Below, in pieces: positions 12,047 to 24,520 of a stretch of 64,000 nucleotides of DNA. The notes under the pieces are model-generated. The model ran no database searches. It saw only the letters and a program-made list of their open reading frames with translations, and was not told the origin of the DNA. Each line of letters begins with the position of its first letter. Within the stretch, counting starts at the first letter, position 1. Source of the stretch: Paulinella micropora. Lineage: Eukaryota; Cercozoa; Imbricatea; Euglyphida. The translations under genes and the position numbers were made by a program. The DNA lies in assembly GCA_009731375.1 (NCBI GenBank), contig BJOX01000355.1, forward strand, positions 494,115 through 558,114, given 5' to 3'.

Positions 12047-15000
12047 ATGAGTCAATATAAATCTCTCTTAGGCTTGAATGAAATCTCCACAGATAGCCTT
12101 TCAATCGCAAACTTAGACTTAACGAACACTAATATTACGGGCTTAAATACTGATAGAGTGCCAGAAGATGCAGACCCGATAAATCTTTATTTTACTGACT
12201 GCCGATTTGACGCACGACTGGCTACCAAAAGCACTGGGGACATTAAAGAAGGAAGTCGTTTATACTACACAGAGCAACGAGTGAGGGACAACGACGAGGT
12301 TAAAGCGTCAACTCAACACCGTTCTAATACATCTAATCCACACCAAACCAGCCTTTATAATTTGATAGATACTAACATATTCGCACAAGCAAGCGGACAA
12401 TACTTGACATACAACGATGTAGACGGCAAATGGAGGAATACCTACCTCGGGTCAATCGACACACTCTCCGACGTAGTCATAACGGCGCCAATCGCCGCCA
12501 ATAGTTATCTGACATATAATTCAATAAACTGGGTAAATAAAACCTTTCCGATAAATGTTGATGAATTTGGCAACATTAGTATGGGAAGGAAGAATATAAC
12601 AGGAGTTAATTTACTAAATACCAAAGATGTTGATGAATGGATATTTGAGCATAATGATAATAATGATAAAGTATCAGCAGCTGGAAGTATAAATAGCCAC
12701 AGCGATGTGTTAATTACAGGCACACCAGCAGATAACCAATTACTCATTTATTCAACTGGACAATGGAGAAATGTTGCTTCACCTTTTCTGCGACTAGACG
12801 GCACACGCACTATGACGGGCGGATTAAATATGAATACTCAAAATATAACGAATGTAGGCTCACTAAATGGCAGGGTTGTCTCAACTTTGTTTACAGAGCA
12901 CGATGCGAACAAAGCGAAAGTGTCAGCAGATGGTTCAATTGATACACACAGCGATGTTATCATATCAACAGCAGCAGACAATCAATTGCTCATTTATAGC
13001 ACTGGGCAATGGAGAAATGTTGCTTCACCTTTTCTTAGATTAGACGGCACTGCCAACATGACAGGAGGATTAAACATGAATAGTCAAAACATTACGAATG
13101 TGGGCTCACTAAATGGGAGAGTTGTTTCAACTTTATTTACAGAACATGACGCTAATAAAGCGAAAGTGTCAGCCGACGGAAGCATAGACACACACAGCGA
13201 TGTTATCATATCAACTGCGGCAGATAATCAACTACTTATTTATAGCACTGGACAATGGCGAAACACGAATTCCCCTTTTCTGAGATTAGATGGAACGGCA
13301 AACATGACTGGAGCTTTAAATATGGGCGGTTATGCTATTTCAGCCGGGGACTTCTACATATAATGGAATTAATCTCGCAAATCTAGCAGTTGATAGCACG
13401 GTGGTTAAATTAACAGGAGACCAATCCATATCGGGAAATAAAACATTTAGCGGATTATTAACGGTAGATGGAGGATGTAAGTTATCTATTCAAAATAAAA
13501 CAGATGGTGGAAGCGGACAAGGAATATTTATGTGGGATACAGACAACACAGGATGGGGTATTTATATGGCTCAGCCAGGGGCGAGTAAATCATTAAGTGG
13601 AGGAACTGCGGTTGCTGGCAATGATATTTCAGGCTTTGCTATAAGATTTAGGTCTGGTTTTGCTTCGGCGGATGGTTTTGTATGGGAAAATTCCAATGAA
13701 CAATTGTTAATGTCATTAAATGGGGCAAACGGGACTTTATGGACAAAAGGATTAATAACGGCAAGTGCGGGAGTATCAACAACCACACTCACGGCGAGTG
13801 GAGAGATAAAGGCAAATGGAGGATTAAATATGAATAGCCAAAACATTACGAATGTGGGTTCGCTAAATGGTAGAGTCGTTTCGACTTTGTTTACAGAACA
13901 CGATGCGAACAAGGCGAAAGTTTCCGCCGATGGGTCAATAGATACACATAGCGATGTATTTATTACAACCGAATGGTCAACTATTAACATACAACGGCAC
14001 AAACTGGGTAAATTCTACAGGGGCTTTATCTTTCCTTGCTTTATCAGGTGGAACAATGACGGGGGATGTAAAATATGGGTCTTCTGCTTTTACTCTATAC
14101 ACAGCCCCGCAGGCTATGACAGCGAATAATTCAGGGGGCTTTATTGCTTCTGCTTCGGATGAATATAACCCCGCTTACTATGCTTTTAATGCTAATCAAA
14201 ACGATTACTGGACTACGGCTATATATTACAACGACACGACGGGAGTATATAATAGAACACCAGCAACAACAAACACATGGGGAGGAATAGGGTACACAGG
14301 CGAATATATAAAAATAGATTTAGGAGCAACATACAGGATAAAAACTTATCATGTTAGGTCTTCATCAGTCAACTATACTGAAACAACTCCAAGTATTTGG
14401 TATGTGGGTGTCAGCACTGACAACATTACATATACATTATGGGATTCACAGACAGGACAAGCATGGGCGAGTCAAACGACAAAAACATATTCTCCTGCTT
14501 CAAATGCTACCGCCAGATATCATTTTCGTCGTGAATAAGACGGGCAGTGGGGGAACTTCACTTAGAAGTCAACCCCGCATAGCCAGTTTGTATTTTGATT
14601 ATAAGACATTTAATTACGATATAACGAATGTTAGAAATATAACGGGCTACTCATTAACAGCCAGCGGAACCATAAAAGCAAGCGGATTGATAACAGCGAG
14701 CGGAGGATTAACAGAAACCACATTAACGGCAAGCGGATTGATAACGGCGAATGCGGGACTTGATATGAAAAGCCAGATTATGTCAAATGTGGACACTCCG
14801 TGGGCTTTAACAGACGGGGCTAATAAAACTTATGTAGATACATTAGACGGGCAAAATGTGAAATTAACAGGAACTCAAACAATGTCGGGAACAAAAGAAT
14901 TCAGCGGAATATTGGCGACTTCATTGGGTGTCCCGTGTATAATAGGAAGAAACATAAAAGGAAAGGCTGCGACTGGGGGCTTAGAATTATACGGAACCAC

Positions 15001-16167
15001 AACAATATGAATGGTCCGCACATACAAACATTCGTCAATACATCCGTCTATCCAACATTTCAATTATTGAACTGGGGGCAAGACAATATTAATTTGTATT
15101 TTGATTGTTATTATAATGGAACCAACCTATTATCTTCAAGCACTACATCAAATTTCCAAATAGCAAAATACTTAAATAAAATCAGTTTTAATTACAAAAA
15201 TGGTGGAACATTGGGTCAAGCTATAACAATGAGTGAGGCAATGAACATAAGCAATGCGGGGGTAATAACGACGACAGGAGCAATAACGGCGAATGGTGGA
15301 ATAAGCACAACAACAGCGACAGCAAGCGGACTAATCACAGCGAATGCGGGTGTATCCACAACGACATTAACCGCAAGTGGACTAATAACAGCAAATGCGG
15401 GAATTACATACACAGGCACACTATCATCAGCATCAGCATCAAGTAATGGAGCAAAAATAGCAATTCAAGGAACAACAGACGGGACTGATGCGAAAGGAAT
15501 ATTAATGTGGGATGTTACTGATTCAAACTGGGGCATATATATGGCAACTTCTGGAGCAGGTAAATCATCGAGTGGAGGGTCAGCACCGACAGCACTTAAT
15601 AACGAATTCACCTCTCATGCTATCAGATTTAGAGTGAATAATACTTCGAATAATGGTTTCATATGGGAAAATTCGTCAAATTCTTGTAAAATTTCATTAA
15701 GAGCAGACAACGGACAATTAGTTGTTCCACTAAATGTGTATGTGACTTCTGATAAAAGATTAAAAACTGATATTAAAGAATGTATTGGTTTAGAATTTAT
15801 CAATAAACTAAATCCAGTCTGCTTTTGTATGATTGAAAACAATACACCTCTTAGAATGGGTATGATAGCACAGGAATTAGATTACATACTGAAAGAATTA
15901 AATATGCCTGACTTTGCTGGATTATCTAAAAACCCTATTATGCTTCCCTACGAGAAGCAAAGAGCAGAATGTGAATTGAAAGGAGAATGTATAAATCCTC
16001 AAGACGTCAAAATGGTTGATACTGGCGATTATAGTTATACGATTGCTTATCCTGAGTTTATCGCACCATTAATTAAGGCAGTTCAAGAATTGTCAGAAAA
16101 GGTAGTTAATTTAGAAAAAGAAAATAAACTTCTACTTAATATATTACAAGACCAACAACCCAATTAG
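12047..16167 (+). pseudogene. Repeat-rich fibre protein with S74 chaperone domain, frameshifted
   Basis: Begins MSQYKSLLGLNEIS at 12047, as in element 2. The body is phage-tail-fibre-like: at least three 82-residue (246-bp) direct repeats (12728, 12974, 13220, partly again near 13820) with the motif SPFLRLDGT..MTGGLNMN..NITNVG. TASGLITANAG units occur near 15300-15400. The C-terminus has the S74 intramolecular chaperone/protease signature SDKRLKTDIKE (15750-15780) with its Ser-Lys pair, then a coiled-coil end. Frame changes near 13350, 13970, 14530 and 14950 split the gene into at least five frames. Role inferred: trimeric attachment fibre, released by self-cleavage of the chaperone. Confidence 0.85.
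12728..13465 (+). repeat. 246-bp tandem repeats in the fibre gene
   Basis: Copies beginning at about 12728, 12974 and 13220 (GCAGATAACCAAT-type start) keep an exact 246-bp spacing, i.e. 82 codons. Part of the unit recurs at about 13818-13965. Confidence 0.88.
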
Positions 16168-16197
16168 CAGAACTGAGAGCAGTCATATTTCCTCCAA

Positions 16198-16541
16198 ATG
16201 CCTCCTAGATTACACCCACCATCACCTATTATTGATATGGCGGATGGCGAACTGACACCAGAGTTGAAGAACCGTGTGCTAGATGTATCATTAAAGAAAG
16301 AAGAAAAAAAAATTAGACCACGAATACGAGGACAACTGGGACTGTTGTATGACGAAGCGAAAAACCGACAGCAGACTTATTAAGTACTTATTCAAATGGC
16401 TATCATTATCGCGATTATAACCCTTTGTATAGTGAGGTTGTCTGAAAAGAACTACCGTGTGAGACTGCTAACACGCACGTCGGTATTTTGACCTTACTCA
16501 TCGGCATATGCCTTCCATCGCCATCTAGTTCAAAGAAATGA
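16198..16541 (+). pseudogene. Two-helix membrane protein, frameshifted
   Basis: Homologue of 40426-40803. The N-terminal 60 codons are open (SPIIDMADGELTPELKNRV); a frameshift just before the first membrane segment (around 16375-16390) breaks it. The remainder is visible in another frame and ends PSPSSSKK. Comparison with element 2 shows that this copy lacks the 21-bp palindrome insertion between IIDMAD and the ELTPELKNR segment. Likely a virion membrane protein or one of the small membrane proteins usual in this group. Confidence 0.7.
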
Positions 16542-16745
16542 ACATTCAAACGAATAGACTTTATACCACGAAGCATCATTACCCGCACATATTAGAGGTT
16601 TAGCTTCATCAAAACTAACACACCAATCACTCATCGGCTTATACACACATCCTTTTTGATTACACCACACACAACTTTCATTTTTTTTATCACTGACCCG
16701 TGAATAGAAGTCGCAGGCGGACCGAGCAGAAATATTAATTAATAA
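16530..16745 (-). CDS. Cys-rich secreted/membrane-anchored protein (degraded 5' end)
   Basis: The minus strand encodes NFLLINISARSACDFYSR, then seven conserved cysteines (SCVWC, GCVYKPMSDWCV, ICAG, FECSFL). It matches the gene 40177-40437 of element 2 residue for residue around every Cys. Conservation of frame and stop position in both elements shows a real gene antisense to the virion cluster. No ATG is evident at the 5' end in this copy, so it may be broken there. Its stop overlaps the 3' end of the membrane-protein gene by about 12 bp, as in element 2. Confidence 0.6.
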   Translation of the reverse strand, partial: LLINISARSACDFYSRVSDKKNESCVWCNQKGCVYKPMSDWCVSFDEAKPLICAGNDASWYKVYSFECSFL

Positions 16746-16751
16746 AAAGTT

Positions 16752-17147
16752 ATGAGCATTAGTATAGAGAGCATCACGATGGACTATAAATATCAGCGGA
16801 TTATTTTTCTAAGTAATGATTTTCCAGGCGGGGTTAATGGTAGCAAGACATTTGACAAAAACATTCGAATGAACTTTACACCGACTAGAATGAATGTTAA
16901 GTTTATCCACTACATGAACGACACGACGCAAACGAAAACAAAAATCCTTCATATGGACCGTATCGAGATTATTGGCACATTCGCCGACAGCAATGTCGCA
17001 AACATTTCTAATCTCAGCTACAACCTGGGTGTAGTAGGCTGGACCGACGGGCAATACACATTTAGAGTGCTGAAAACAGACAGCGGTAGTATTGAGACTG
17101 ACCAGCTAGCTCGAAGAATTGTTATTTGTTTAGAATTTCTAGCGTAG
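16752..17147 (+). CDS. Small virion-type protein, 131 aa, intact
   Basis: ATG at 16752 (MSISIESITMDYKYQ). About 75% of residues look the same as in 39816-40196 of element 2, including NVKFIHYMND and NLGVVGWTDGQY. The composition of alternating beta-type segments and the position directly before the packaging ATPase suggest a small jelly-roll or cement protein. No family recognised by sight. Unlike its neighbours it has no lesion. Confidence 0.65.
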   Translation: MSISIESITMDYKYQRIIFLSNDFPGGVNGSKTFDKNIRMNFTPTRMNVKFIHYMNDTTQTKTKILHMDRIEIIGTFADSNVANISNLSYNLGVVGWTDGQYTFRVLKTDSGSIETDQLARRIVICLEFLA

Positions 17148-17184
17148 GAGCCTGCTCCCCCTACAACCCCGCCGTTAAAAAAAA

Positions 17185-17218
17185 TATATTTTAGAATATA
17201 TAAAAATCTGGAGGTGCG
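17185..17218 (+). promoter_or_regulatory. A/T promoter-like box upstream of the ATPase
   Basis: TTTTAGAATATATAAAAATC lies 10-35 bp before the ATG. Similar T-run plus TATATA/ATATAAT boxes precede most genes of both elements (e.g. 18062-18084, 18390-18413, 22600-22622, 23870-23893). Confidence 0.4.
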
Positions 17219-18050
17219 ATGGAAAAAATTAACGATATACGAGTGAAACCAGTTAAGCAAAACGGAGATGGAGACAAGTTGGCAAAAGGATATAAGTTAT
17301 TTGACGAACCGTATGCCAATATTTTTCTTCTCGCTCGCAAGAAGAGCGGCAAGACGACCGCACTGCTCGAAATCCTGAAACGAACGACCGACAAAAAGAC
17401 CCGCATTGTCATTATAGCCAGCACAATACACAAGGACCACATTTACAAAGAAATGGTTAAGCACTTCTAGAAGAAGGGAAACCCGATGGCTATATACACA
17501 TATTTGAAAACGGAAGGCTACAGTGTGATTGATTACGAGTTAGACAAGCTAAATAAGCCAGACGAAGAGCAAGAAGAAGGCGAGATCGTACGGGATGAGA
17601 AAGAGGGAGAACCGAAGCCGAAGTTTCTTTATTTTGGTAAGGAGGAAAAGAAGAATCAGGATGTAGGCGAAAAGCCCCCGAGGCCGAGCAAATACATTAC
17701 ACCAGAAGTCGTGTTCGTGTTAGATGACCTCGGCTCAGGTTTAAGGGATACGTCCGTTAGCGACCTGTTGAAGAAAAATAGACACTATAAGTCAAAGGTA
17801 ATTATGAGCTCGCAATATCTGAACGACTTACGGCCTGAGGCAATTAAACAGCTGGACTACCTTCTTATTTTTCCAGGTCAGTCTCAGGATAAAATAGAAC
17901 TCGTACGAATACAAGCATCTGGACCTCGGCTACGACCTCGACTACTTCATTGAAAAATATCACGAGGCGACGAAAGAACGATTTAACTTTTTGTATGTTG
18001 ATGCGGTATCGGACGAACTAAGGCAAAATTTTAATAAAAGATTTTTGTAA
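17219..18050 (+). pseudogene. FtsK/HerA-type DNA-packaging ATPase, broken
   Basis: Walker A is FLLARKKSGKTTALLE (about residues 33-48) and Walker B is VVFVLDDLGSGL; the conserved SSQYLNDLRPEAIKQLDYLLIF follows. The protein would pump viral DNA into capsids. A TAG stop interrupts it after KHF (17468-17470), and a frameshift near 17905 separates the last about 45 codons (YFIEKYHEATKERF...), which end at 18048. The element 2 copy (38989-39807) is intact and nearly identical around the motifs. Confidence 0.88.
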
Positions 18051-18084
18051 TTTATTATTAATTATTTTTTTTCCATATATTATA

Positions 18085-18370
18085 ATGGTCGTGAAAACAA
18101 CGAGGGTTGAAGTCATTCCAACAGTCGGAAAAATAACAAGAAGCTCAAACACAATGGCGGGCGGAAAAAAGAAAACTGGTCGCAAGAAACAAAAGGGTTG
18201 TGGGAAAAAGGGAGGTAAAATAAACTGGGGAAAGGTCGGCAAAACATTTAGGTCTATCGCTTTGCTGGTGCTTTGGATAGAGTTGGGTTCCTTATGCTGG
18301 CAAAGTTCAAAAGGTTGCTAGCGATATGGGATACGGCAAGCAACGAGGTCGTGGAGCACTTAAATTTTAA
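18085..18370 (+). pseudogene. Small basic core-type protein, frameshifted
   Basis: Homologue of 38618-38947. MVVKTTRVEVIPTVGK is followed by MAGGKKKTGRKKQ, a basic stretch, KINWGKVGKT and, after a frameshift near 18250, the ending GYGKQRGRGALKF in another frame. MAGG fits the adenovirus-protease consensus (M/I/L)xGG-x, suggesting a precursor cleaved by the element's own protease, like adenovirus core proteins (inference). Sits between ATPase and protease genes. Confidence 0.72.
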
Positions 18371-18413
18371 ATATTAAACTAAACTTTCTATTTTTTTTTT
18401 TACATTAATATAT

Positions 18414-20020
18414 ATGAAAACCAAAACCCGTGGAGGTATGCGAAAGAAACTTAAACAACGACCGCCGAGGATATACAGAACGAAGGATGGTCGGCCATAT
18501 ATCAAAGTAAAAGGTAAGAGAGCATATCTAAACTTCGGAAAGAAGACGAATGACTTATCAACGCTTCAAATTGTTAAGCTATTTATGAAATATTTAGGCA
18601 GGCCGAAGAGGGTGAAGACAAAGAAGGAAGACTTACGAAAGGTTCAAAGCCTGTCAGAGATTGAACAAAATACGAGGATGGCAATTCAAGACCACTTAGA
18701 TAAACTCAAACAGGAGAAATATGAAAAGATAGAAGCAATAGACAAGAAGGAGAAAGCGGACATTGAAGAAAAAGACCAGGAAAGGAAGAGGCAACACCGC
18801 AAAGAATTAGCCGACATACAAGAAAGACAGGATGAAAAGAACCGTGAACTCAGGAAAGAGCAACGACTTATTGAGGAATTACGGAGAACTAAGCAAGGAT
18901 TATTAACAGCGCCTATCGAAGAAAAAAGCCAAAAGAACACACTCCAAAATCATCTCCAAGCGGAATAACTGATATAACTGATGAAGTAAACAAGCAAGCA
19001 AAAGATTTAAAAGACGAAAAGAGAAACAGAATTATTGATGCTATGTTTACAGAGGGTATGAGATTAAACGAAAAAATACTGGAAAACCTAAAAATCACGC
19101 CATAGTAAATAGTCTCATAATAGCAGGTATTGATATTAAAATTGTAAAACCACAAGGCAAAAAGAAAAATTATTCCGAGACATTGAAACAATGGTTATAC
19201 ACTCAAAAATTTACAGAAAAAATAACTTCTCCTGAGGACGGTTGGGACAAACTAGATAAACTTTTAAAAGAGAAGAAAACACCACAGACAAAACAACCAC
19301 CATCACCGCTACAACAACCAACCCCTAATTCACCAGAGGCTAAACAGCTAATATTTGAGTTGACACAGGGGCAAGCACCCGCGCCAACAGATACACAAGC
19401 ACCACCCCAAGACACACCACCCACCCCCAGACACACCACCCAGACCAACAACAAGCACCCGATACACAACCACCACCCGACGCTCCGCAAGATGGACCAG
19501 CAGGGGCAGGCCCCCGCACCCCCGGGGTTGACAGAGGCTTAATGACGCACGAAATAAATGAGATCATGAAAAACATAAGTGGTTTCTCGGCACAGTTCCC
19601 AGCGACCAGCTCAACACTTTGAACCCAGGAAGCAGAAAGCGATACGGTTTCATAATGAACTTAGACCGCCATAATCAAGGAGGCTCGCACTGGATAGCAG
19701 TTTGGATTTCTTTGAATGGAGACAGGGCTGTTGAAGTTTATGACCCGCTAGCCGAATATGAGCCGACTGAACTTTTCCAACATCAAATGAAACAGCTGTT
19801 AGATAAAAGCCGTCCTGATAGTTATTTATTAATGAAGGTCAATCAAGTAAAACAACAGAGTGATACAAGTGATACCTGCGGATGGCACTCGATGCGGTTT
19901 CTTTTAGAGCGGGCGAAAGGAACTACATTTAAATTCGCCAGCGGATGGACTGATTTGAAAGAGAAGGAAGTGGAAAAGTTGAAATCACAGAACGGGTATG
20001 GTTTTGACACTTTCATCTAA
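18414..20020 (+). pseudogene. Adenain/Ulp1-like maturation protease with long N-terminal extension, broken
   Basis: Homologue of 36779-38515. The N-terminal 180 codons are open (YLNFGKKTNDLSTLQIVKLF, then coiled coil). Frames change after about 18965 and 19180, a Pro/Gln-rich stretch spans 19280-19540, and the protease domain is open from 19619. Catalytic residues visible: His in GSHWIAVW, Asp in VYDPLAEYE, Gln in VKQQSD, and Cys in DTCGWHSMRF. The family cleaves capsid precursors. Palindrome insertions seen in the element 2 copy are absent here. Confidence 0.85.
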
Positions 20021-20109
20021 CAGCGCACCCCCTCCGTTGTGGTAGGTAATTAAAACAAAAAATATATTTTTTCATATGTTATATAGTATTTTTGAGTTCG
20101 AAAGCTTTC

Positions 20110-20920
20110 ATGGATTATAGAGGCGGGCGAAGTAGTGGTATCTATTACATAAATAGCAAAAATAGGATAAACGGCACAGACAGCGATTTCACTCACTCCA
20201 TCGATATGAAAGGGTTAGACAATCCGACACATTGTAAAATACTTCATATCTATGTTCCGAAATCATATTACTCTGTGGCAAGTCCTTATAACACTTTTCC
20301 TCTGAGTGAAGATGGATATGAGGCGCTCATTACGATACCCGAGGGAAACTACACAATGAATAACTTAAAAAATAAGCTGGCCGAACTGCTAACCGCAGAC
20401 AGTCCAAACCATTACACACACACAATAACAAGCAACAACACGAATACAGACCCAGAAGACGGTAAGTTATTGTTTACCGTAGCGGGCAGCCTAGGAATTC
20501 AACCGCGGTTTATATTTGACACCGAAACTCGTGTCCACGAAGTAATGGGTTTTGACCGCGATTCAACATATTTCTTCATCAATAATACCATTAGGTCTCC
20601 AAATGTCATAATATTGACGGGCGAAAAAACATTGTATCTACAGTCGGACCATCGGCGAAGGCGATAACCATGTGATCCAAGAAATATATACCGCGAATGA
20701 AATCCCGTTCGGCTCTGTTATCTACGATGGCTCTGGAAGTGAATACGGAAGACGACTATTTACAAACTCAAATAATGTGTATCGGTTTTACTTGACTGAC
20801 GAAAACGACCAACCAATTAACCTCAACGGTTTGGGAGTTGTAATGACACTGTTAATTTATCGCGAGACGAATTATTTTAATTTATTTTCATCATTTTTTA
20901 ATTTGTTAAAATCTCGTTAA
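20110..20920 (+). pseudogene. Minor capsid / penton candidate, frameshifted
   Basis: Start taken at ATG 20110 (MDYRGGRSSGIYYI) to match element 2 (35944-36756). One frameshift near 20650, after KTLYLQSD, is followed by the rest in another frame from 20672. The pattern INSKNR...DFTH...CKILHIYVPKSYY...ITIPEGNYTMNNLK is typical of single-jelly-roll minor capsid proteins in viruses of this lineage. The penton assignment is inference from this and from its place just before the major capsid gene. Confidence 0.65.
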
Positions 20921-20999
20921 GGTATTTTATAATTATTTATTTTTTTATCTATAAGATATAGTGCTGTTAATTTACAAACTACAAAACTAAAAAAGAAAA

Positions 21000-22576
21000 A
21001 TGTCAGTCCAATACGGTGGCGAACTTGTTCATCAGTCAAAGGAACTGCTTACTAGAAAGTATGAGTTGAATAAACTCACAAGCCGTGAAGGTTGGCGAAT
21101 ATTACTCTCACAACTGCTGGAGGAAATGAGAGCACATTTGAAATCCCTACTCGGCCTTTGAACCTCGCGAGGTCTGTGTTGTTACTTACACTCCTGCAGC
21201 ATCTGTGGGTTATAATCGTATTTTTATGGATTGTTTGTCTATGATTAGAACAATTGAATTGCGAACCCGAAGCGGTTTGTATTTGTGTAATCTCCAAAAT
21301 GTCGGCAACTACACAAAGATTGTATGGAAGCCTGAATCTTGCTATAAAAAATTTATGGCACTTGAAAATCACGGGGCGGGTCAGTCTAGCGGAGGTATGC
21401 TCCAAAAGTGTAATGCCCCAACTACATTTGCGGCAAAAGCAACAAGTTATGCTAGAATTAATTCTATGAACACCACGGCAACCGCCGCAGTTGCTGATAT
21501 TGCGGCACATACCGCTCTAGTTGGAAATGCTATAGGAGACATAAATGCTGGACTTACTGACCTTGAAGGAAAGATTAACACCGTCAAAAACAACCTTCGT
21601 GCCTTATCTATTACCATACAGGCCGAACTGGCTGATGCCTTTGACTATCCTGCTATTACAGCGCGCCGTCATAATGACTTGCTCGTTGCTAATGGAACTG
21701 GTAATGCTAGTTTCGTTAATGTGGCATATGAAGAGGCCAAGTATTTTGAAGGAGGAACTAATGCGGCTGCTGACCCAGTTATCAATGTTAAACTTCCTTT
21801 GGGTATGCCATTTGGCACTATTTTTGAATTGGATAAGACTATCGGCTTCAATGAAATCTTTGACATGCGAATTGTGTGGGAAGGAACTAACCGTGCTTTC
21901 TTCTATGAAACGGATGCGAAGAGTGTGGCGGCCGGAGCCACTGCGACTATTGTCGGAGCCACTGTTTCAAACTTGAACTTGTTCCTGTCCGTAGAAACCG
22001 ACCCGAATGTCATCCTTGGTGTCCAGCAAAAGATTGCGGGTGAGGGCTTTCCATTTAAGATTGAATACCCTATCTCGTGGAAGCAAAATCTTCAAACGGG
22101 ACAACAAAACTATGTCATTAAGATGAACCGCTCGCAGGGTGAGAGAATTCGTCGCATATACACTTCTGCTCTCAACAACACTGAGAGTGCTAATACCGCT
22201 TTTGATAATGATAACAGGGGCGGATGCGAAAATTATTACTTATTATACAACACTTGATGGTACCCGCCTTCAGCAGTTTGATATTGACACATCTGAGAAT
22301 GAGGACTATATGCTTTTGAAGGATAAGTTGAAGGGAAGTGCTATTTTGAATTCCGATGTCTATCATTACAACTGGTTCCATGTTGATACTTGGGATAACA
22401 ACCGCCCGCTGTGTGATACGGATACTGACGGCTATGAGGTAAGCGGCTTGAGTCTAGATACCGAGAGGCGATATGAGTTCGTTTCTACCACTCCTGGAAA
22501 CAATCTCAACCATTACACTTATGCTATTCTTCAACGAAGCGTGCTTGTTAAGGGAATTGAAATTATTATGTCTTAA
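21000..22576 (+). pseudogene. Major capsid protein, broken
   Basis: Begins MSVQYGGELVHQSKELL at 21000 like the intact element 2 protein (34346-35854). Frameshifts near 21090 and 21190 disrupt the start, and one near 22215 shifts the last 120 codons. The long central frame (21205-22200) retains the same sequence features (MIRTIELRTRSG, FGTIFELDKTIGFNEI, ILGVQQKIAGEGF, MNRSQGERIRRIYTS). Position and length (about 500 aa) fit the double-jelly-roll capsid protein of Polinton-like viruses; the fold itself is inferred. Confidence 0.82.
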
Positions 22577-22622
22577 TTAATTTTTGAAAGTTAATTTATT
22601 TTTTTTCTTACAATAATATACG

Positions 22623-23869
22623 ATGACCTCTCATCAGAGAAATTTGATAGCGCAAAATCCGGACGGAGACTTTGTAAACCTAAAGGTCGGGTATGACGGA
22701 CACATTGAAACCAATAATATGAAAACCGCTTTCGGCGAAGCAATAACGAGTCAATTAACGCCCGTCGTCCAGGAGATTTTCCCATATACAATAAACACAC
22801 GAATATGGACGAAGACCGAAACGAAATCTACCGTTTCATTTTCAAGCAATATGGCGGAGTTGAAGACTCAAGCAGACACAACGAGTAATGCGGAGTTGGT
22901 AAGCAAAAAAAGAATTAAATACAGAACTGGTATGGGTGTCCTTACTCGTTTCACAGCTCTATGGAATACAGATGAGACTAAGGACTACTATTCATTTATC
23001 GGGATAGGAGATAGTGGATTAAATAATGGCTTCTATTTCTATAAATGTTATAATTAAGGAATGAATATTCTTCATTGTAAAGGAGTGCTAGCTTCCGTTA
23101 TAATCAAGCAGTCTGGGATGACCCTTGCGATGGAAGCGCAGCTATGCCTGTTATTGACTTCACAAAAGGAAATGTATTTCAGATTTCGTTTCAGTATTTG
23201 GGATTTGGTGCTATAAGGTTTTATATTGAGAATCCTACCACTGGAGAATTTCAGTTAATCCACACTTTAAGATATGCTAATTCTAATTTCGGTGTGAGTC
23301 TGCAAAACACTTCATTACCATTTTCTGCGGTGATGAGAAATGATAACGACACAGGAATTCAATATCTTAAAACCGCGAGCGTTAGTATGCTTATTGAGGG
23401 AGCTAACAACATAAACACGAGTATAACGAACGAAGTTGAAGGAACCAAGGCGGCGACTGCTATAGAAGGACCTGTATTCAGTATTAGGAATAAAGCAGTT
23501 TTTGATAGTGCTGGTGCTAACATAACCAACTATTCAACTGTGTATCCTACATTGATAAGCATCACGAACGAGGATAGCAAAACAATTATCGCAAAATTAG
23601 TATTAAATGGAACATTAACAGGAGCAGGTTTTGCTGATGTTGATACCAAATATTCTATTGTAGATACAGACTCGAAAGCATCTACCATCGCTGGGGGCAC
23701 TACCCTTCTAAAGCTTTATATTACGAGCGGGTCAAGTCAAATACTCAACCTTAGAACTTATGATATTCAATTGTCGCCGAGTGATGTTTTAACATTCACC
23801 CAAAAAACACTTTCTGGAACTGGCGGCGGAAATGTTAATGTTATTGTGAATTTTATTGAAGATCAATAA
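22623..23869 (+). pseudogene. Capsid-associated / spike protein candidate, frameshifted
   Basis: Homologue of 32954-34189 (411 aa). Opens MTSHQRNLIAQNPDGDF, frameshifts near 23045 after NGFYFYK, and resumes to the end (VNVIVNFIEDQ) at 23869. Gly/Asn/Thr-rich beta composition, directly after the major capsid gene. Function inferred as a virion surface protein only from position and composition. Confidence 0.68.
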
Positions 23870-23893
23870 TTTTTTCTAATATAATATAGTAAT

Positions 23894-24520
23894 ATGTTTT
23901 ATCGTCGTAAGTTATACATCATTAGAGGTAAGAGGTTTCTTACAAAAACATCTATCAAAACCCACATAAGAGGAATTATAAGCAAATACGCTGATGGAGA
24001 AGTACTGAACCCAGAAGATAGCGATTTCGTGCGAGATCTTATAACCCATCATCCAGGCATACAAGATGGCATCATTGATGTTGAAAGTAATTTGACGACA
24101 GGAAGTAAACACTTTCGTGCGAATGGTAAGCAGTTTTCGTGGAATTGCTGCGTCGACCTCATGGGGCTTAGCGAAAAAAAAATGGTGAGAGTGGTAAAAG
24201 ATGCGAGTCGAAATACGATAAGACCACAAATACAAGAATATCTAGATATTATGGCTGTTGATGTATTCGTGGAACCCCGATACATATGCGAAATAAGTGG
24301 CGATATATATGAGCGGGTTGATGTCCATGTAGACCATCACTTTGACATAATACAATTCAAAGATATCCTTAAACAATATCTAGAAGTTAATAGAGAAGTA
24401 GAAGTTGAAGACAACCTTTTGAAAGAACCGCATTTTACCAAGTTTAGCGACTTTCACAAACAAAAAGCAATACTGCGAATAATAAAAAAAGAAATCAATA
24501 TTAGAGGTAGATTAATGTAA
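23894..24520 (+). CDS. DUF3223 (DCL-like) domain protein, 208 aa
   Basis: ATG at 23894. Residues about 30-95 show the DUF3223 pattern: PEDSDFVRDLITHHP, KxG-type loop GIQDGIIDVESN, and KHFRANGKQFSWNCCVDLM, as in plant DCL proteins and in viral and phage homologues. The C-terminal half has YICEISGD and VDHHFDIIQFKDILKQYL. Biochemical role unclear; plant members act in plastid rRNA processing. Intact, and present only in element 1, so it belongs to a variable accessory locus between the capsid genes and the polymerase. Confidence 0.62.
   Translation: MFYRRKLYIIRGKRFLTKTSIKTHIRGIISKYADGEVLNPEDSDFVRDLITHHPGIQDGIIDVESNLTTGSKHFRANGKQFSWNCCVDLMGLSEKKMVRVVKDASRNTIRPQIQEYLDIMAVDVFVEPRYICEISGDIYERVDVHVDHHFDIIQFKDILKQYLEVNREVEVEDNLLKEPHFTKFSDFHKQKAILRIIKKEINIRGRLM

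Noticed and set aside
12471-12490. Palindrome family member in element 1 (CACTCTCCGACGTAGTC)
   Set aside because: Only the CTCCGAC arm is present; the other arm does not complement it.
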